A stretch of DNA of 64,000 nucleotides. Source: Chitinophagaceae bacterium. Its GTDB lineage: Bacteria > Bacteroidota > Bacteroidia > Chitinophagales > Chitinophagaceae. Each line of letters opens with the position of its first letter. Position 1 is the stretch's first letter. The position numbers and the translations under genes were made by a program. The DNA is taken from assembly GCA_016720585.1 (NCBI GenBank), contig JADKKH010000006.1:186001-250000 (forward strand), given 5' to 3'. Shown here piece after piece: positions 26,645-35,158 of the stretch. The notes under the pieces were generated by a model that saw only the letters and a list, made by a program, of their open reading frames with translations, was not told the DNA's origin and did not search any database.

Positions 26645-26690
26645 CAGAATCCTGTCATATTGAGCTTGCCGAAACATAGACAGGATTCTG
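26645..26690. repeat. Palindromic intergenic element
   Basis: Perfect 12-bp arms (26645-26656 and 26679-26690, CAGAATCCTGTC and complement) around a 22-nt centre containing TTGAGCTTGCCGAAAC. The composition looks like the dispersed TGTCATnnTGAGCTTGnCGAAA palindromes found between genes in many Bacteroidota genomes. It may also stop transcription after the symporter gene. Confidence 0.6.
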
Positions 26691-26720
26691 GCAAAATATT
26701 TTTTCAAAAAAAATGATACA

Positions 26721-27479
26721 ATGGAATTGATGTACTTATTGGATAGTTTTCACTGGAGCCAGTTATTACAACCGCAATGGTATGTAGAGAATGGCGGATT
26801 ATGGCTCTTATTATTTGTTGTTTTTGCTGAGACCGGTTTGTTCGTCGGGTTTTTCCTGCCCGGTGATTCATTACTGTTTGTTGCCGGCATATTTGCCCAT
26901 AAAATGGAAAATGGTGAACCAGGATTAGCCTACCAGTTTCTGAAATTGTTCGGACTGGGTGGCATACGGAGCGAATGGATTGACCTGTTTACTTTAGTGG
27001 CGCTTATTTCATTTGTGGGAATATTGGGTAATGCTGTTGGCTATTGGACAGGAAAAAAAGTAGGCCCGGCGATGTACCACTGGAAAGATCGTTTTCTTTT
27101 CAAAAAAAGATATTTATACCAGGCGCATGATTTTTATGAAAAACATGGCGGGCTTGCCATTATCGGCGCCAGGTTTCTCCCCTTTATCCGCACTTTTGCC
27201 CCCATTGTTGCCGGTATCGTACAGATGGACCGTAAAAAATTTCATTTCTTTAATATTGCCGGTTGTATCGCCTGGGTATTCACCATGATATTCGCCGGTT
27301 ATTTTTTACAAAAATGGGTTTGGGATTTATTTAAGTTTGACCTGAAGGAACATCTTGAAATAATCGTACTGGGAATTGTATTAGTAACAACAGCGCCGGT
27401 CATAATAAAAATGTTTTCTTCCAGGAAGAAAACAGTAACTGATAAAACCCCACCGGTTAAGGATTCCAACCAATCGTAA
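26721..27479 (+). CDS. DedA family (VTT domain) membrane protein
   Basis: 252 residues, five to six hydrophobic segments. The DedA signatures are present: FAETGLFVGFFLPGDSLLFVAG near the N-terminus and GARFLPFIRTFAPIVAG in the centre, both holding the conserved acidic and arginine residues of the family. DedA proteins move lipids such as undecaprenyl phosphate or phosphatidylethanolamine across the inner membrane; the branch cannot be told here. It is followed 3 nt later by an MFS gene and then a glycosyltransferase, forming a three-gene operon. Confidence 0.9.
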   Translation: MELMYLLDSFHWSQLLQPQWYVENGGLWLLLFVVFAETGLFVGFFLPGDSLLFVAGIFAHKMENGEPGLAYQFLKLFGLGGIRSEWIDLFTLVALISFVGILGNAVGYWTGKKVGPAMYHWKDRFLFKKRYLYQAHDFYEKHGGLAIIGARFLPFIRTFAPIVAGIVQMDRKKFHFFNIAGCIAWVFTMIFAGYFLQKWVWDLFKFDLKEHLEIIVLGIVLVTTAPVIIKMFSSRKKTVTDKTPPVKDSNQS

Positions 27480-27482
27480 TTT

Positions 27483-28742
27483 ATGAATCAGCAAAAGCCA
27501 GTCTCCGTTTTTAATATTGCTGTTATCGTTGCAGCCCTGGGCTATTTTGTTGATATCTATGATTTATTACTTTTTACTATTGTCCGGGAACCCAGTCTTG
27601 CAGGTCTGGGTGTGGATCTTGCCTTGCGGCAGGATGTTATTGCCGCCAGTACCAAAGTCATCAACTGGCAAATGTGGGGATTATTGATCGGCGGCATCAT
27701 CTGGGGCATTATGGGTGATAAGAAGGGAAGACTGAGTGTGCTGTTTGGGTCCATCATTCTTTATTCGATCGCCAATTTTTTTACGGGTTTTGTAGAAACA
27801 GTAGAACAATATTCTTATGCCCGGTTTGCCGCAGGTATTGGTCTTGCCGGTGAGTTGGGAGCCGGAATAACTTTAGTAAGTGAATTACTCCCCAAAAATA
27901 AAAGAGGTATCGGTACTTCATTGGTAGCGGGTATAGGTTTATTCGGTGCTGTAGCTGCTTTTTTTACTTTTAAATTCACCGACGACTGGCGCCTGTGTTA
28001 TAAAATCGGTGCGGGTCTTGGGGTTTTATTATTGTTTTTACGGATCAGTGTGGCCGAAAGCGGTATGTTTAAGCAGGTTAAAAATCAGAATGTATCCAGA
28101 GGTAACCTGTTGATGTTTTTTAATAACGCCAAACGGTTCAAGAAATACATCCTCGCCATTCTGATCGGTATGCCCACCTGGTTTGTTATTGGTATACTGA
28201 TCAACTTCAGCAACAGGTTTGCCACAGAGTTTTATGGAAAAAATGAAATTGAATCCGGTCGGGCCATTATGTATGCGTATACTGCGATTGCGGTGGGCGA
28301 TATCCTGGTGGGTTTTGTGAGCCAGTATTTTAAAAGCCGGAAGAAAGCTTTGTACCTGTTTTATTTTTTCGCCATTCTTTCCGGTATTTATTTTTTCAGC
28401 GGAAATATTAAAAATGACACGACCATGTACCTGGCCTGTGCTGCGTTGGGTTTTAGTACCGGCTTTTGGGCCATATTTGTAACTATGGGTGCCGAACAGT
28501 TTGGAACCAATCTCCGGGCAACGGCCGCTACCACCATTCCAAATTTCGTGCGGGGATCGTTACCCCTTATCAACCTCATGTTTGTCGGGTTGTTTCAAAA
28601 AGACCTGGGCTGGACCTTTGTTAAAAGCGCCATGGTAACCGGGGTTATCGTGATGGCCATTACATTGATAGCAGCCTATTTTACAGAAGAAACTTTTCAT
28701 AAAGACCTTAATTATACAGAGCCGGAAGATGTCATTCCTTAA
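27483..28742 (+). CDS. MFS transporter, metabolite:H+ symporter type
   Basis: 419 residues, about 12 TM helices. The loop 2-3 motif GIIWGIMGDKKGRLSVLFGS is the MFS motif A; YARFAAGIGLAGELGAGITLVSELLP and the N-terminal FVDIYDLLLFTIV place it with the metabolite:H+ symporter group of the superfamily, importers of organic acids or sugars. The substrate is unknown. It lies 3 nt after the DedA gene and 8 nt before a glycosyltransferase gene. Confidence 0.88.
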   Translation: MNQQKPVSVFNIAVIVAALGYFVDIYDLLLFTIVREPSLAGLGVDLALRQDVIAASTKVINWQMWGLLIGGIIWGIMGDKKGRLSVLFGSIILYSIANFFTGFVETVEQYSYARFAAGIGLAGELGAGITLVSELLPKNKRGIGTSLVAGIGLFGAVAAFFTFKFTDDWRLCYKIGAGLGVLLLFLRISVAESGMFKQVKNQNVSRGNLLMFFNNAKRFKKYILAILIGMPTWFVIGILINFSNRFATEFYGKNEIESGRAIMYAYTAIAVGDILVGFVSQYFKSRKKALYLFYFFAILSGIYFFSGNIKNDTTMYLACAALGFSTGFWAIFVTMGAEQFGTNLRATAATTIPNFVRGSLPLINLMFVGLFQKDLGWTFVKSAMVTGVIVMAITLIAAYFTEETFHKDLNYTEPEDVIP

Positions 28743-28750
28743 AACCAGCC

Positions 28751-29737
28751 GTGGCCAAATTTCTCATCATACGTTTTTCTTCGATTGGTGATATTGTACT
28801 CACCTCACCCGTTATCCGCTGCCTGAAAAAACAGGTACCGGATGCGGAAGTACATTTTTTAACCAACAATACTTTCCGTGCTGTTGTAGAACACAATCCT
28901 TATATAGACAAACTGCATGTGTTGGCTCATAGCTGGGAATTAATGATCGAAGAATTGAAGACAGAAGAGTATGATTATATCATTGATCTTCATCACAACA
29001 CTAAAACTTTTAGGGTAAAAAACACTTTGAAGAAAAAATCGTTTTCTTTTTACAAACTCAATATTCAAAAATATTTCTACACGGCTTTTAAAATAAACCT
29101 GCTGCCCAAACTTCATATTGTTGACCGGTATTTGAAAACAGTACAATCCTTTGGCGTAAAAAATGACGGGAAAGGGTTGGATTATTTTATTGATTCATCT
29201 GAAGAAATAAAAAAACAGGATATTCCGGCTTCCCATTCTGCTGGTTATATTGCCTGTGTCATTGGTGGCGCTCATGGCACCAAACGCTGGCCGGTGCATA
29301 AATGGAAGGAATTTTGTTTACAAATGAAACACCCCATTATTTTATTGGGCGGAAAGGAGGACTATGCCCATGGAAATGAGATTGCTTCTGCAGATGCCAT
29401 AAAAGTGTACAATGCCTGTGGCAAATTCAAATTAAATGAAAGTGCCGACCTGGTGCGAAAGGCAAAACTGGTGATCACGAATGATACCGGGCTAATGCAT
29501 ATTGCTGCGGCATTTAACAGACCCATTCTTTCTCTCTGGGGCAATACCGTGCCGGCTTTCGGCATGTATCCTTATTATGGAGATGCTCCGGTGAACGATC
29601 AGCGTTTCGAAACATCAGGTCTCTGGTGCAGGCCCTGTTCCAAAATTGGGTTTGATAAATGTCCACTGGGGCATTTTAAATGCATGGAAAAAATTTCATC
29701 CAGGGAACTGCATGAAAGAGCCAATCAAAAATTATAG
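28751..29737 (+). CDS. Glycosyltransferase family 9 (heptosyltransferase-like)
   Basis: 328 residues, GT-B fold. N-terminal KFLIIRFSSIGDIVLTSPVI is the GT9 opening; the C-terminal half has IGGAHGTKRWPVHKW and TNDTGLMHIAAAFNRPILSLWG, the donor-binding signature of ADP-heptose:LPS heptosyltransferases. It probably adds a sugar to the lipopolysaccharide core at the inner-membrane cytoplasmic face. The start is GTG at 28751, 8 nt after the MFS stop; no ATG fits the conserved N-terminus. Last gene of the DedA-MFS-GT9 operon. Confidence 0.9.
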   Translation: MAKFLIIRFSSIGDIVLTSPVIRCLKKQVPDAEVHFLTNNTFRAVVEHNPYIDKLHVLAHSWELMIEELKTEEYDYIIDLHHNTKTFRVKNTLKKKSFSFYKLNIQKYFYTAFKINLLPKLHIVDRYLKTVQSFGVKNDGKGLDYFIDSSEEIKKQDIPASHSAGYIACVIGGAHGTKRWPVHKWKEFCLQMKHPIILLGGKEDYAHGNEIASADAIKVYNACGKFKLNESADLVRKAKLVITNDTGLMHIAAAFNRPILSLWGNTVPAFGMYPYYGDAPVNDQRFETSGLWCRPCSKIGFDKCPLGHFKCMEKISSRELHERANQKL

Positions 29738-29802
29738 CTCAATCCGGGGTCTTCCGAAAAGTTATTTTCCTGAAAGTATCAGACAAAATATAGATACTGT
29801 TA

Positions 29803-29913
29803 TTAATTATTCCAGAAAAAAATCGCGAGCAAAGTAAAGCTTACGATAAAACCTGCAATAACCAATCCGGCCTGTACATTTTCATTTTTTGTAAGAAGTC
29901 TAATTTTCTTCAT
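29803..29913 (-). CDS. Small 36-residue membrane peptide
   Basis: A short ORF: MKKIRLLTKNENVQ, then one TM helix (about 15-33, AGLVIAGFIVSFTLLAIFF) ending in WNN. Positive charges before and a tryptophan/asparagine cap after the helix fit an inner-membrane miniprotein with the N-terminus inside. The support is an unusually complete Bacteroidota promoter 90-120 nt upstream (30003-30033). No similar protein is recognised. The alternative is that the promoter drives a small RNA and the ORF is incidental. Confidence 0.5.
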   Translation of the reverse strand: MKKIRLLTKNENVQAGLVIAGFIVSFTLLAIFFWNN

Positions 29914-30002
29914 AACCTGATTTTTAAAAGTGAAAAAATAACCAGGTTTTCCAGGAGTTGGTGTGAGGCGATTCAATAAGGATTAGGAAAGAATGAGAAC
30001 TG

Positions 30003-30033
30003 CAAATTTATGAAAGAGATTCTTCAGATACAA
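30003..30033 (-). promoter_or_regulatory. Consensus Bacteroidota promoter (TTG-N20-TAAATTTG)
   Basis: On the reverse strand, TTG (30031-30033) is followed after exactly 20 nt by TAAATTTG (30003-30010), matching both the minus-33 and minus-7 elements. It is the best-formed promoter I found in the window. It points at the 36-residue ORF, giving a leader of roughly 80 nt. Confidence 0.7.
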
Positions 30034-30129
30034 GTGAATGACCATTTAAATTAGACTATTGATAGGTTATCGGAAAACTACGACCCACTGCCTGAAACTT
30101 TAATCATCACAAGATTGTAATTTCATACT

Positions 30130-31083
30130 ATGACTTCTGTCTTTCAATCAATTATGGTTACCAGCTTTCTGTTTTTGTGTGTTCCTGTTTTTAGTTACCA
30201 GCAACCGGAAGGTTCTATCGACTCGTTCAGGATCTATGGGGATATAAAAATCACCATCGACCGTCCAGCTGATTTCTCCGAATCCAGAAAAACGATTATC
30301 ACTTTCTTTGCATTGCCGAATGGAAATAGTACGGAACAAACCATGGGTAAGAAGTTGCAGCCCGGTGATGACTGGCATTTTGATATTCAACACATCCGGG
30401 CACAGACAGCATTTATCCGGCAACAGTTAAGCAACCAAAATTTTGTAGTTATTTATTTAGAGAATAATTATAAGAGCTGGCCATCCTGGAAACAGAAACA
30501 CCCGGATTTCAAAAAGGAAATACCGCATTTAGTTGATTCATTAACGGGCTTATTCAATTCCAGGCGTACGAACATATACCTGAATGGTCACAGCGGCGGG
30601 GGTAGTTTTATTTTTGGTTACCTGGCCGGGGTGGAGCACATTCCCGGCCGGGTAAAACGAATCAGTTTCCTGGACAGCGATTATGGATATGATAGCAGTT
30701 ACTATCCAAAATTTTCCCGGTGGCTGAAAGAAGTAAAAGGGTCGGCCTTAAATGTATTTGCCTACAATGATAGTGTTGCATTATATAATGGGAAACCCGT
30801 TGTGTCGGCTACCGGCGGCACCTGGTACAGGAGTCATTTGCTGCTGAAGCACCTGCAGGATGATTTTGTATTTTCTCAATCCCTTACGGATAGTCTTATT
30901 ATTTACCGGAATAGAGACAAGCGTATACAATTCTTTTTCAAAGGGAATGTCAACCGTGGTATTTATCATACCCAGCAGGTTGAGTTGAATGGATTTATAC
31001 ATTCCGTTTTATGCGGAACAAAATTTGATTCTGAAAAATACCGCTATTATGGGGTTCGGGCCTATACGCCGTTTATTGAATAG
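30130..31083 (+). CDS. Secreted alpha/beta-hydrolase-fold protein
   Basis: 317 residues with a signal peptide (about 1-22, ending PVFSYQ). The nucleophile elbow NGHSGGGSF (Ser of GHSGG) lies near residue 158, preceded by the usual strand, and a late histidine in NGFIHSVL near 296 fits the catalytic base; a SFLDSDYGYD segment supplies acidic candidates. Esterase/peptidase-like, periplasmic or outer; the substrate is unknown. No TAnnTTTG box precedes it exactly (TAATTTCA is closest). It is convergent with the ExbD-like gene. Confidence 0.75.
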   Translation: MTSVFQSIMVTSFLFLCVPVFSYQQPEGSIDSFRIYGDIKITIDRPADFSESRKTIITFFALPNGNSTEQTMGKKLQPGDDWHFDIQHIRAQTAFIRQQLSNQNFVVIYLENNYKSWPSWKQKHPDFKKEIPHLVDSLTGLFNSRRTNIYLNGHSGGGSFIFGYLAGVEHIPGRVKRISFLDSDYGYDSSYYPKFSRWLKEVKGSALNVFAYNDSVALYNGKPVVSATGGTWYRSHLLLKHLQDDFVFSQSLTDSLIIYRNRDKRIQFFFKGNVNRGIYHTQQVELNGFIHSVLCGTKFDSEKYRYYGVRAYTPFIE

Positions 31084-31151
31084 TTTAGCAGCCGGAGTTA
31101 ACGCAAGTGGGAAATAATTACAAATAGTGGTGAGGTATTGCTTCCGGAAGT

Positions 31152-31565
31152 TTACTGGTATTCTATCTGGAATAAAACCGGGAATTGTTTTTTTAGTTTC
31201 TCCTGTTTTTTCCTGTCAATCTTTTCGAAGAAATTGTTATAGCGCTGAAGACATAGTAGTTTTAGTGCCCGGAATTGTCCTTCCTGTATTTCCTTTATCA
31301 CCACCTGGACCACCAGTTCCGGAACATTCCCGGTTGCTTTGGTAAATAGTATTTTGCTTTGCATCTGCCCCGTGCCCATAAAACTTTTGAATAAACGGTC
31401 TTGTATGTAATGTGCCAGGTTATCAGCATTAACCGTGTCACGGCCAACAGAAACAGTGCCTGTTTCATCCACAATCACCTGCAGAATTTTTTCTGCAGGT
31501 AAATTTATAGCTGGAGATCCGGGCAAAGGATCTCCAAAAGCAAATAATACATAAAGCAGTAACAT
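31152..31565 (-). CDS. ExbD/TolR-like protein with shortened N-terminus
   Basis: 137 residues. A short hydrophobic start (MLLLYVLFAFG) leads into INLPAEKILQVIVDETGTVSVGRDTVNADNLAHYI, which follows the periplasmic domain pattern of ExbD/TolR, the proton-channel subunits of TonB- and Tol-type energisers. The canonical cytoplasmic tail and full TM helix with its catalytic aspartate are absent, and no ExbB partner is adjacent, so a channel role is unlikely. The C-terminal half is helical and charged. The assignment rests on pattern only. Confidence 0.55.
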   Translation of the reverse strand: MLLLYVLFAFGDPLPGSPAINLPAEKILQVIVDETGTVSVGRDTVNADNLAHYIQDRLFKSFMGTGQMQSKILFTKATGNVPELVVQVVIKEIQEGQFRALKLLCLQRYNNFFEKIDRKKQEKLKKQFPVLFQIEYQ

Positions 31566-31606
31566 GGTTAACGGCTCATTAAGAATCGACTAAGATAATG
31601 AGAAAA

Positions 31607-33511
31607 TCATTGCAGCTCACTTAGTTCAAGCCAGCGGAGTTCTTTTTCATCCAGGAGGCGGGTCACTTCGCCGATGCGTTGGGAGAGCTCTTGTAATTCC
31701 CCAAAAGGGGTATCCCCACTGTTCAATTTTTTATGGATGGCCTCCTTTTCCTCTGTCAGGGCAACAATTTCTTTTCCCACGGATTCAAAATCTCTTTTTT
31801 CTTTGAACGATAACTGACGTTTGGTTTTAACTTCCGGTTGCTGATTGGTTTTAGCAAGTGGAACGTCATTGCTGTTGTTAAAAGTTCCGGTTATGGGCAG
31901 GGTATTGCCTGCGGCCTGCTGCTCTTTCAGCCATAAACGGTATTGCGAATAATTGCCAGGGAAATCCCGGATAACACCCTGGCCTTCAAAAATGAATAAA
32001 TGATCCACCAGCCGGTCCATAAAATAACGATCATGGGATACGATCAGTAAACAACCCGGGAACTCACTTAGAAAATTTTCCAGCACACCTAAGGTTGGCA
32101 GGTCCAGATCGTTGGTAGGTTCATCCAGGATTAAAAAATTGGGGTTCCGGAACAGGATGGAAAGTAAATGCAACCTTCTTTTTTCGCCACCGCTGAGTTT
32201 GCTGATGTAGGTATATTGTTTTTCCGGGTCAAATAAAAATAACTGCAGAAACTGGGCCGCACTTAAAGACCCCCCGCTGGCCAGCGGAAAATGTTCTGCA
32301 ATGTCTTTTACAAATTCTATAACCCGCATATCTTCCTTTACTACCAGGCCCAGCTGGGAGTAATTGCCAAAGATCACAGTATCGCCGATATTTACTTTAC
32401 CGCTATCGGGTTGCTCAATTCCCTGGATGATATTTATAAAAGTGGATTTGCCGGTTCCGTTTTTTCCGGCTACACCAATGCGTTCACCCTTTTTAAAAGT
32501 GTAATCAAAGCCTTTCAGCAAAATTTTTTCGCCATAGCTTTTATTTAATTTTTTCAGCTCGGCAATTTTTCCGCCGAGGCGGTTCATCTTCATATCTAAT
32601 TGCAGCTGCTCATCAACTACTTGTTGTTTGGCCTTTTTTTCGACCACATAAAAATTATCCTGGCGACTTTTACTTTTCGTTGTCCTGGCTTTGGGTTGTT
32701 TACGCATCCATTCCAGTTCCCGGCGATAGGTATTTTTTGCTTTATCAATGCTGGCCAGGTCATTTTCGATCCGGGCCGATTTCTTCTCCAGGTAATTCTG
32801 GTAATCGCCCTTATGGACATAAATATTACTTCCTTCCATTTCCCATATTTCATTACAGGCGGCATCCAGGAAATAACGATCGTGGGTAACAAGCAGCAGG
32901 GTGATATTTTCTTTGTCAAAATAATGCTCCAGCCATTCCACCATTTCCACGTCCAGGTGGTTGGTTGGTTCATCCATGATCAGCAATACATGCTTATGCT
33001 CAAAACCGATATCAATTAATGTTTTTGCGAGGGCTACTCTTTTCCGTTGGCCGCCACTCAATTTATTCACCGGTTGCTGTAAGTGATGAATATTTAGTTT
33101 GCTTAATACCTGTTTTACTTTGGCATCAAAATCCCAGGCTCCCAGATCATCCATGTTGATAATGGCGGCGCTTAATTTATCCGGGTCGCCCTCTTCTTCC
33201 ATTAATTCATATTCCTTTATGGCATTAATGATGGGATGATTGTGAAAGAAAATATTATCGAGAACAGATTTTTCTTCTGCAAAGGAAGGTTCCTGTTCAA
33301 GTAATACCACATCCACTTCTTTATTAACCCAAACCTTACCGGCATCCCCGATTTCTTTACCCGCCAATATCCTCAATAAAGTGGATTTGCCGGTGCCATT
33401 CCGGGCGACCAGGGCTATTTTATCGCCTTCTTCTATATTAAAGGAAATATTCTCAAATAATGGCTGAATGCCGTAACTCTTTGTCAAACCCTCAACTGAA
33501 ACGTAGTGCAT
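31607..33511 (-). CDS. ABC-F family ATPase
   Basis: 634 residues from ATG 33511; an in-frame extension to 33556 is rejected because the TATCTTTG box sits immediately before this ATG. Two ABC domains in one soluble chain: Walker A ARNGTGKST and GKNGTGKST, signatures LSGGQRKRVALA and LSGGEKRRLHLL, Walker B LLIMDEPTNHLD and FLILDEPTNDLD. The lysine/arginine-rich P-site linker lies between them, and a coiled-coil C-terminal extension follows (ending LLDEKELRWLEL), as in Uup-like members. ABC-F proteins act on the ribosome rather than transporting; the Uup-like tail also suggests a nucleic-acid role. Confidence 0.9.
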   Translation of the reverse strand: MHYVSVEGLTKSYGIQPLFENISFNIEEGDKIALVARNGTGKSTLLRILAGKEIGDAGKVWVNKEVDVVLLEQEPSFAEEKSVLDNIFFHNHPIINAIKEYELMEEEGDPDKLSAAIINMDDLGAWDFDAKVKQVLSKLNIHHLQQPVNKLSGGQRKRVALAKTLIDIGFEHKHVLLIMDEPTNHLDVEMVEWLEHYFDKENITLLLVTHDRYFLDAACNEIWEMEGSNIYVHKGDYQNYLEKKSARIENDLASIDKAKNTYRRELEWMRKQPKARTTKSKSRQDNFYVVEKKAKQQVVDEQLQLDMKMNRLGGKIAELKKLNKSYGEKILLKGFDYTFKKGERIGVAGKNGTGKSTFINIIQGIEQPDSGKVNIGDTVIFGNYSQLGLVVKEDMRVIEFVKDIAEHFPLASGGSLSAAQFLQLFLFDPEKQYTYISKLSGGEKRRLHLLSILFRNPNFLILDEPTNDLDLPTLGVLENFLSEFPGCLLIVSHDRYFMDRLVDHLFIFEGQGVIRDFPGNYSQYRLWLKEQQAAGNTLPITGTFNNSNDVPLAKTNQQPEVKTKRQLSFKEKRDFESVGKEIVALTEEKEAIHKKLNSGDTPFGELQELSQRIGEVTRLLDEKELRWLELSELQ

Positions 33512-33515
33512 TCCG

Positions 33516-33523
33516 CAAAGATA
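33516..33523 (-). promoter_or_regulatory. TATCTTTG minus-7 box abutting the ABC-F start
   Basis: Exact TAnnTTTG match on the reverse strand, 4 nt before ATG 33511, placed just beyond the 3' end of the J-domain gene. Suggests an own, leaderless transcript for the ABC-F gene. Confidence 0.5.
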
Positions 33524-33525
33524 AC

Positions 33526-34179
33526 CTAACGGCCCGCAAGATAGATGAGGCCGCAAAGAATGATCGTAGCGGTAATAATGAGGATTAGCGAATATTTTTC
33601 CAGGCGATTTTTTCTTTCAGTTTTTCGGATGAATTCAGCTACTAGTTGGTCTGCTTTTTCATCTCTTTCAGCTAATCTGGATAACCGGGTGGTGATTTCG
33701 TTTGTGAAAAATTTTGGCAGGGGGTGCAGGATACGGAGTATGGTGCTGACTATTTCTCTGATAGTTTCAGGTTCGTTGAATTTCTTAAGCTCTTCAATCG
33801 TTGAACCAGGCAGCAGGTCCAGTACATATTGTTTCAGACCTTCTTTATCTAACCTGAATACATCCAGTGTAGAAACATATTTGTCCAGTTCCAAGGACTG
33901 CTTTAAAACAGTCACAGGAGTAATCACATCCTGTGTTTTTCGAATACCGGCACTTTGGTTATACCAGCGTTGTTGCAGGTAGTATTCTTTTTTGGAGGGG
34001 TGGGTCAGTACTTCGTAGGCTTCCTTGATTGCTGCGAACTGAGCAGTGGCGTAAGGGTCATTTTGATTTTTATCCGGGTGATAGCGCAGGGCCAGTTTTC
34101 GATACGCCTTTTTAATTTCCTGCAGGGTTGCAGAAGTTTCTATTTCCAGTAAACCGTAATAATCTTTCAGGTGCATCAT
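33526..34179 (-). CDS. J-domain protein with C-terminal TM anchor
   Basis: 217 residues. The J domain (about 3-70) has the diagnostic YHPDKN with the HPD tripeptide that stimulates Hsp70 ATPase. A helical middle part follows, then a C-terminal TM helix (about 196-214, YSLILIITATIILCGLIYLA), making it a tail-anchored co-chaperone rather than a DnaJ with zinc fingers. It should recruit DnaK to the cytoplasmic face of the membrane; the client is unknown. Upstream of the ABC-F gene, with the ABC-F promoter just past its stop. Confidence 0.87.
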   Translation of the reverse strand: MMHLKDYYGLLEIETSATLQEIKKAYRKLALRYHPDKNQNDPYATAQFAAIKEAYEVLTHPSKKEYYLQQRWYNQSAGIRKTQDVITPVTVLKQSLELDKYVSTLDVFRLDKEGLKQYVLDLLPGSTIEELKKFNEPETIREIVSTILRILHPLPKFFTNEITTRLSRLAERDEKADQLVAEFIRKTERKNRLEKYSLILIITATIILCGLIYLAGR

Positions 34180-34325
34180 TGTTTGCGAAGTTAGGAGTTG
34201 GCTGATATGATTATTTGCTGATTTTTATCAGATATTTACAACCTCCTTGTATATCAAACAGTCTTGTTTCTGTAATTTGGACTAAATTTAGGGGGAACAC
34301 TTCTTCATCTTTAAAATATATTAGC

Positions 34326-35093
34326 ATGAATAATGATTCTAAAAACAATCGCCGGGAATTTTTAAAAACCACCGGCAAAGCCGGCCTGGCAGCTGGACTT
34401 TCTTTAACTGTATTGCCTTCACTGGCAGAAAAGTATAATTCAAAAAATTATTTCAGGATAACGGGCGATGACATATCATACAGTCAACAGCCTCTTCCTT
34501 ATGCATATGATGCTTTACTGCCTGCCATTGATGCCATGACAATGGAAATCCATTATTCAAAACATGCGGCTGCTTATGCAAAGAACCTGGCTGATGCTGT
34601 AACTGCAGAAGGAGTAGATACTGGTAAAACTTCCCTGACAGATTTATTAGGAGGTATTTCAAAATACTCTGTAAAAATGCGCAACAATGCCGGGGGCCAT
34701 TATAATCATGAGTTGTTCTGGAAAACAATGAAAGCTCCGGGGAAAGATATCCCTGTACCTGCAGAAAGCTTACTGAATGCTATTGAAAAAAACTTTACTT
34801 CAGTAGATGCTTTTAAAACACAGTTCTCGGATGCAGCGAAAGGCAGGTTTGGCAGCGGATGGGCATGGCTGGTGCTGGGAGCGGATAAGAAATTATTAAT
34901 TGGTTCTACTCCTAACCAGGACAATCCCTTAATGGGCATCAGCGAATTAAAGGGAATTCCTTTGCTTTGTCTTGATGTATGGGAGCATGCATACTATCTG
35001 AAATACCAGAACCGCCGCCCCGACTATATTACCAATTGGTGGAGTGTGGTAAACTGGGATGTTGTGCAAAAAAGATTTGATGCTGTGAAGTAA
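34326..35093 (+). CDS. Tat-exported Fe/Mn superoxide dismutase
   Basis: 255 residues from ATG 34326. The N-terminus NRREFLKTTGKAGLAAGLSL is a twin-arginine signal, so the enzyme should be exported folded with its metal. Metal ligands are visible: His in MEIHYSKHAAAY, His in GGHYNHELFW, and Asp/His in LDVWEHAYYL, followed by the C-terminal NWWSVVNWDVV. It converts superoxide to peroxide and oxygen outside the cytoplasm. Fe or Mn use cannot be settled. The in-frame upstream start at 34215 is rejected because it would bury the Tat motif. Confidence 0.92.
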   Translation: MNNDSKNNRREFLKTTGKAGLAAGLSLTVLPSLAEKYNSKNYFRITGDDISYSQQPLPYAYDALLPAIDAMTMEIHYSKHAAAYAKNLADAVTAEGVDTGKTSLTDLLGGISKYSVKMRNNAGGHYNHELFWKTMKAPGKDIPVPAESLLNAIEKNFTSVDAFKTQFSDAAKGRFGSGWAWLVLGADKKLLIGSTPNQDNPLMGISELKGIPLLCLDVWEHAYYLKYQNRRPDYITNWWSVVNWDVVQKRFDAVK

Positions 35094-35125
35094 TTGTAAA
35101 TAACCACTCAATATTTTTATTATTT

Positions 35126-35158
35126 AATGGCTGTTCACCAAAGCAGCCATTTTCTTTT
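35126..35158 (+). terminator. Terminator of the superoxide dismutase gene
   Basis: An 8-bp stem (35126-35133 with 35144-35151) and a 10-nt loop followed by TTCTTTT, 33 nt after the SOD stop and touching the 3' end of the convergent UbiB-like gene. Confidence 0.75.

Noticed and set aside
29646..29837. 63-residue ORF overlapping the end of the glycosyltransferase gene
   Set aside because: A shadow of the glycosyltransferase frame that overlaps the small membrane ORF on the other strand; no coding features.
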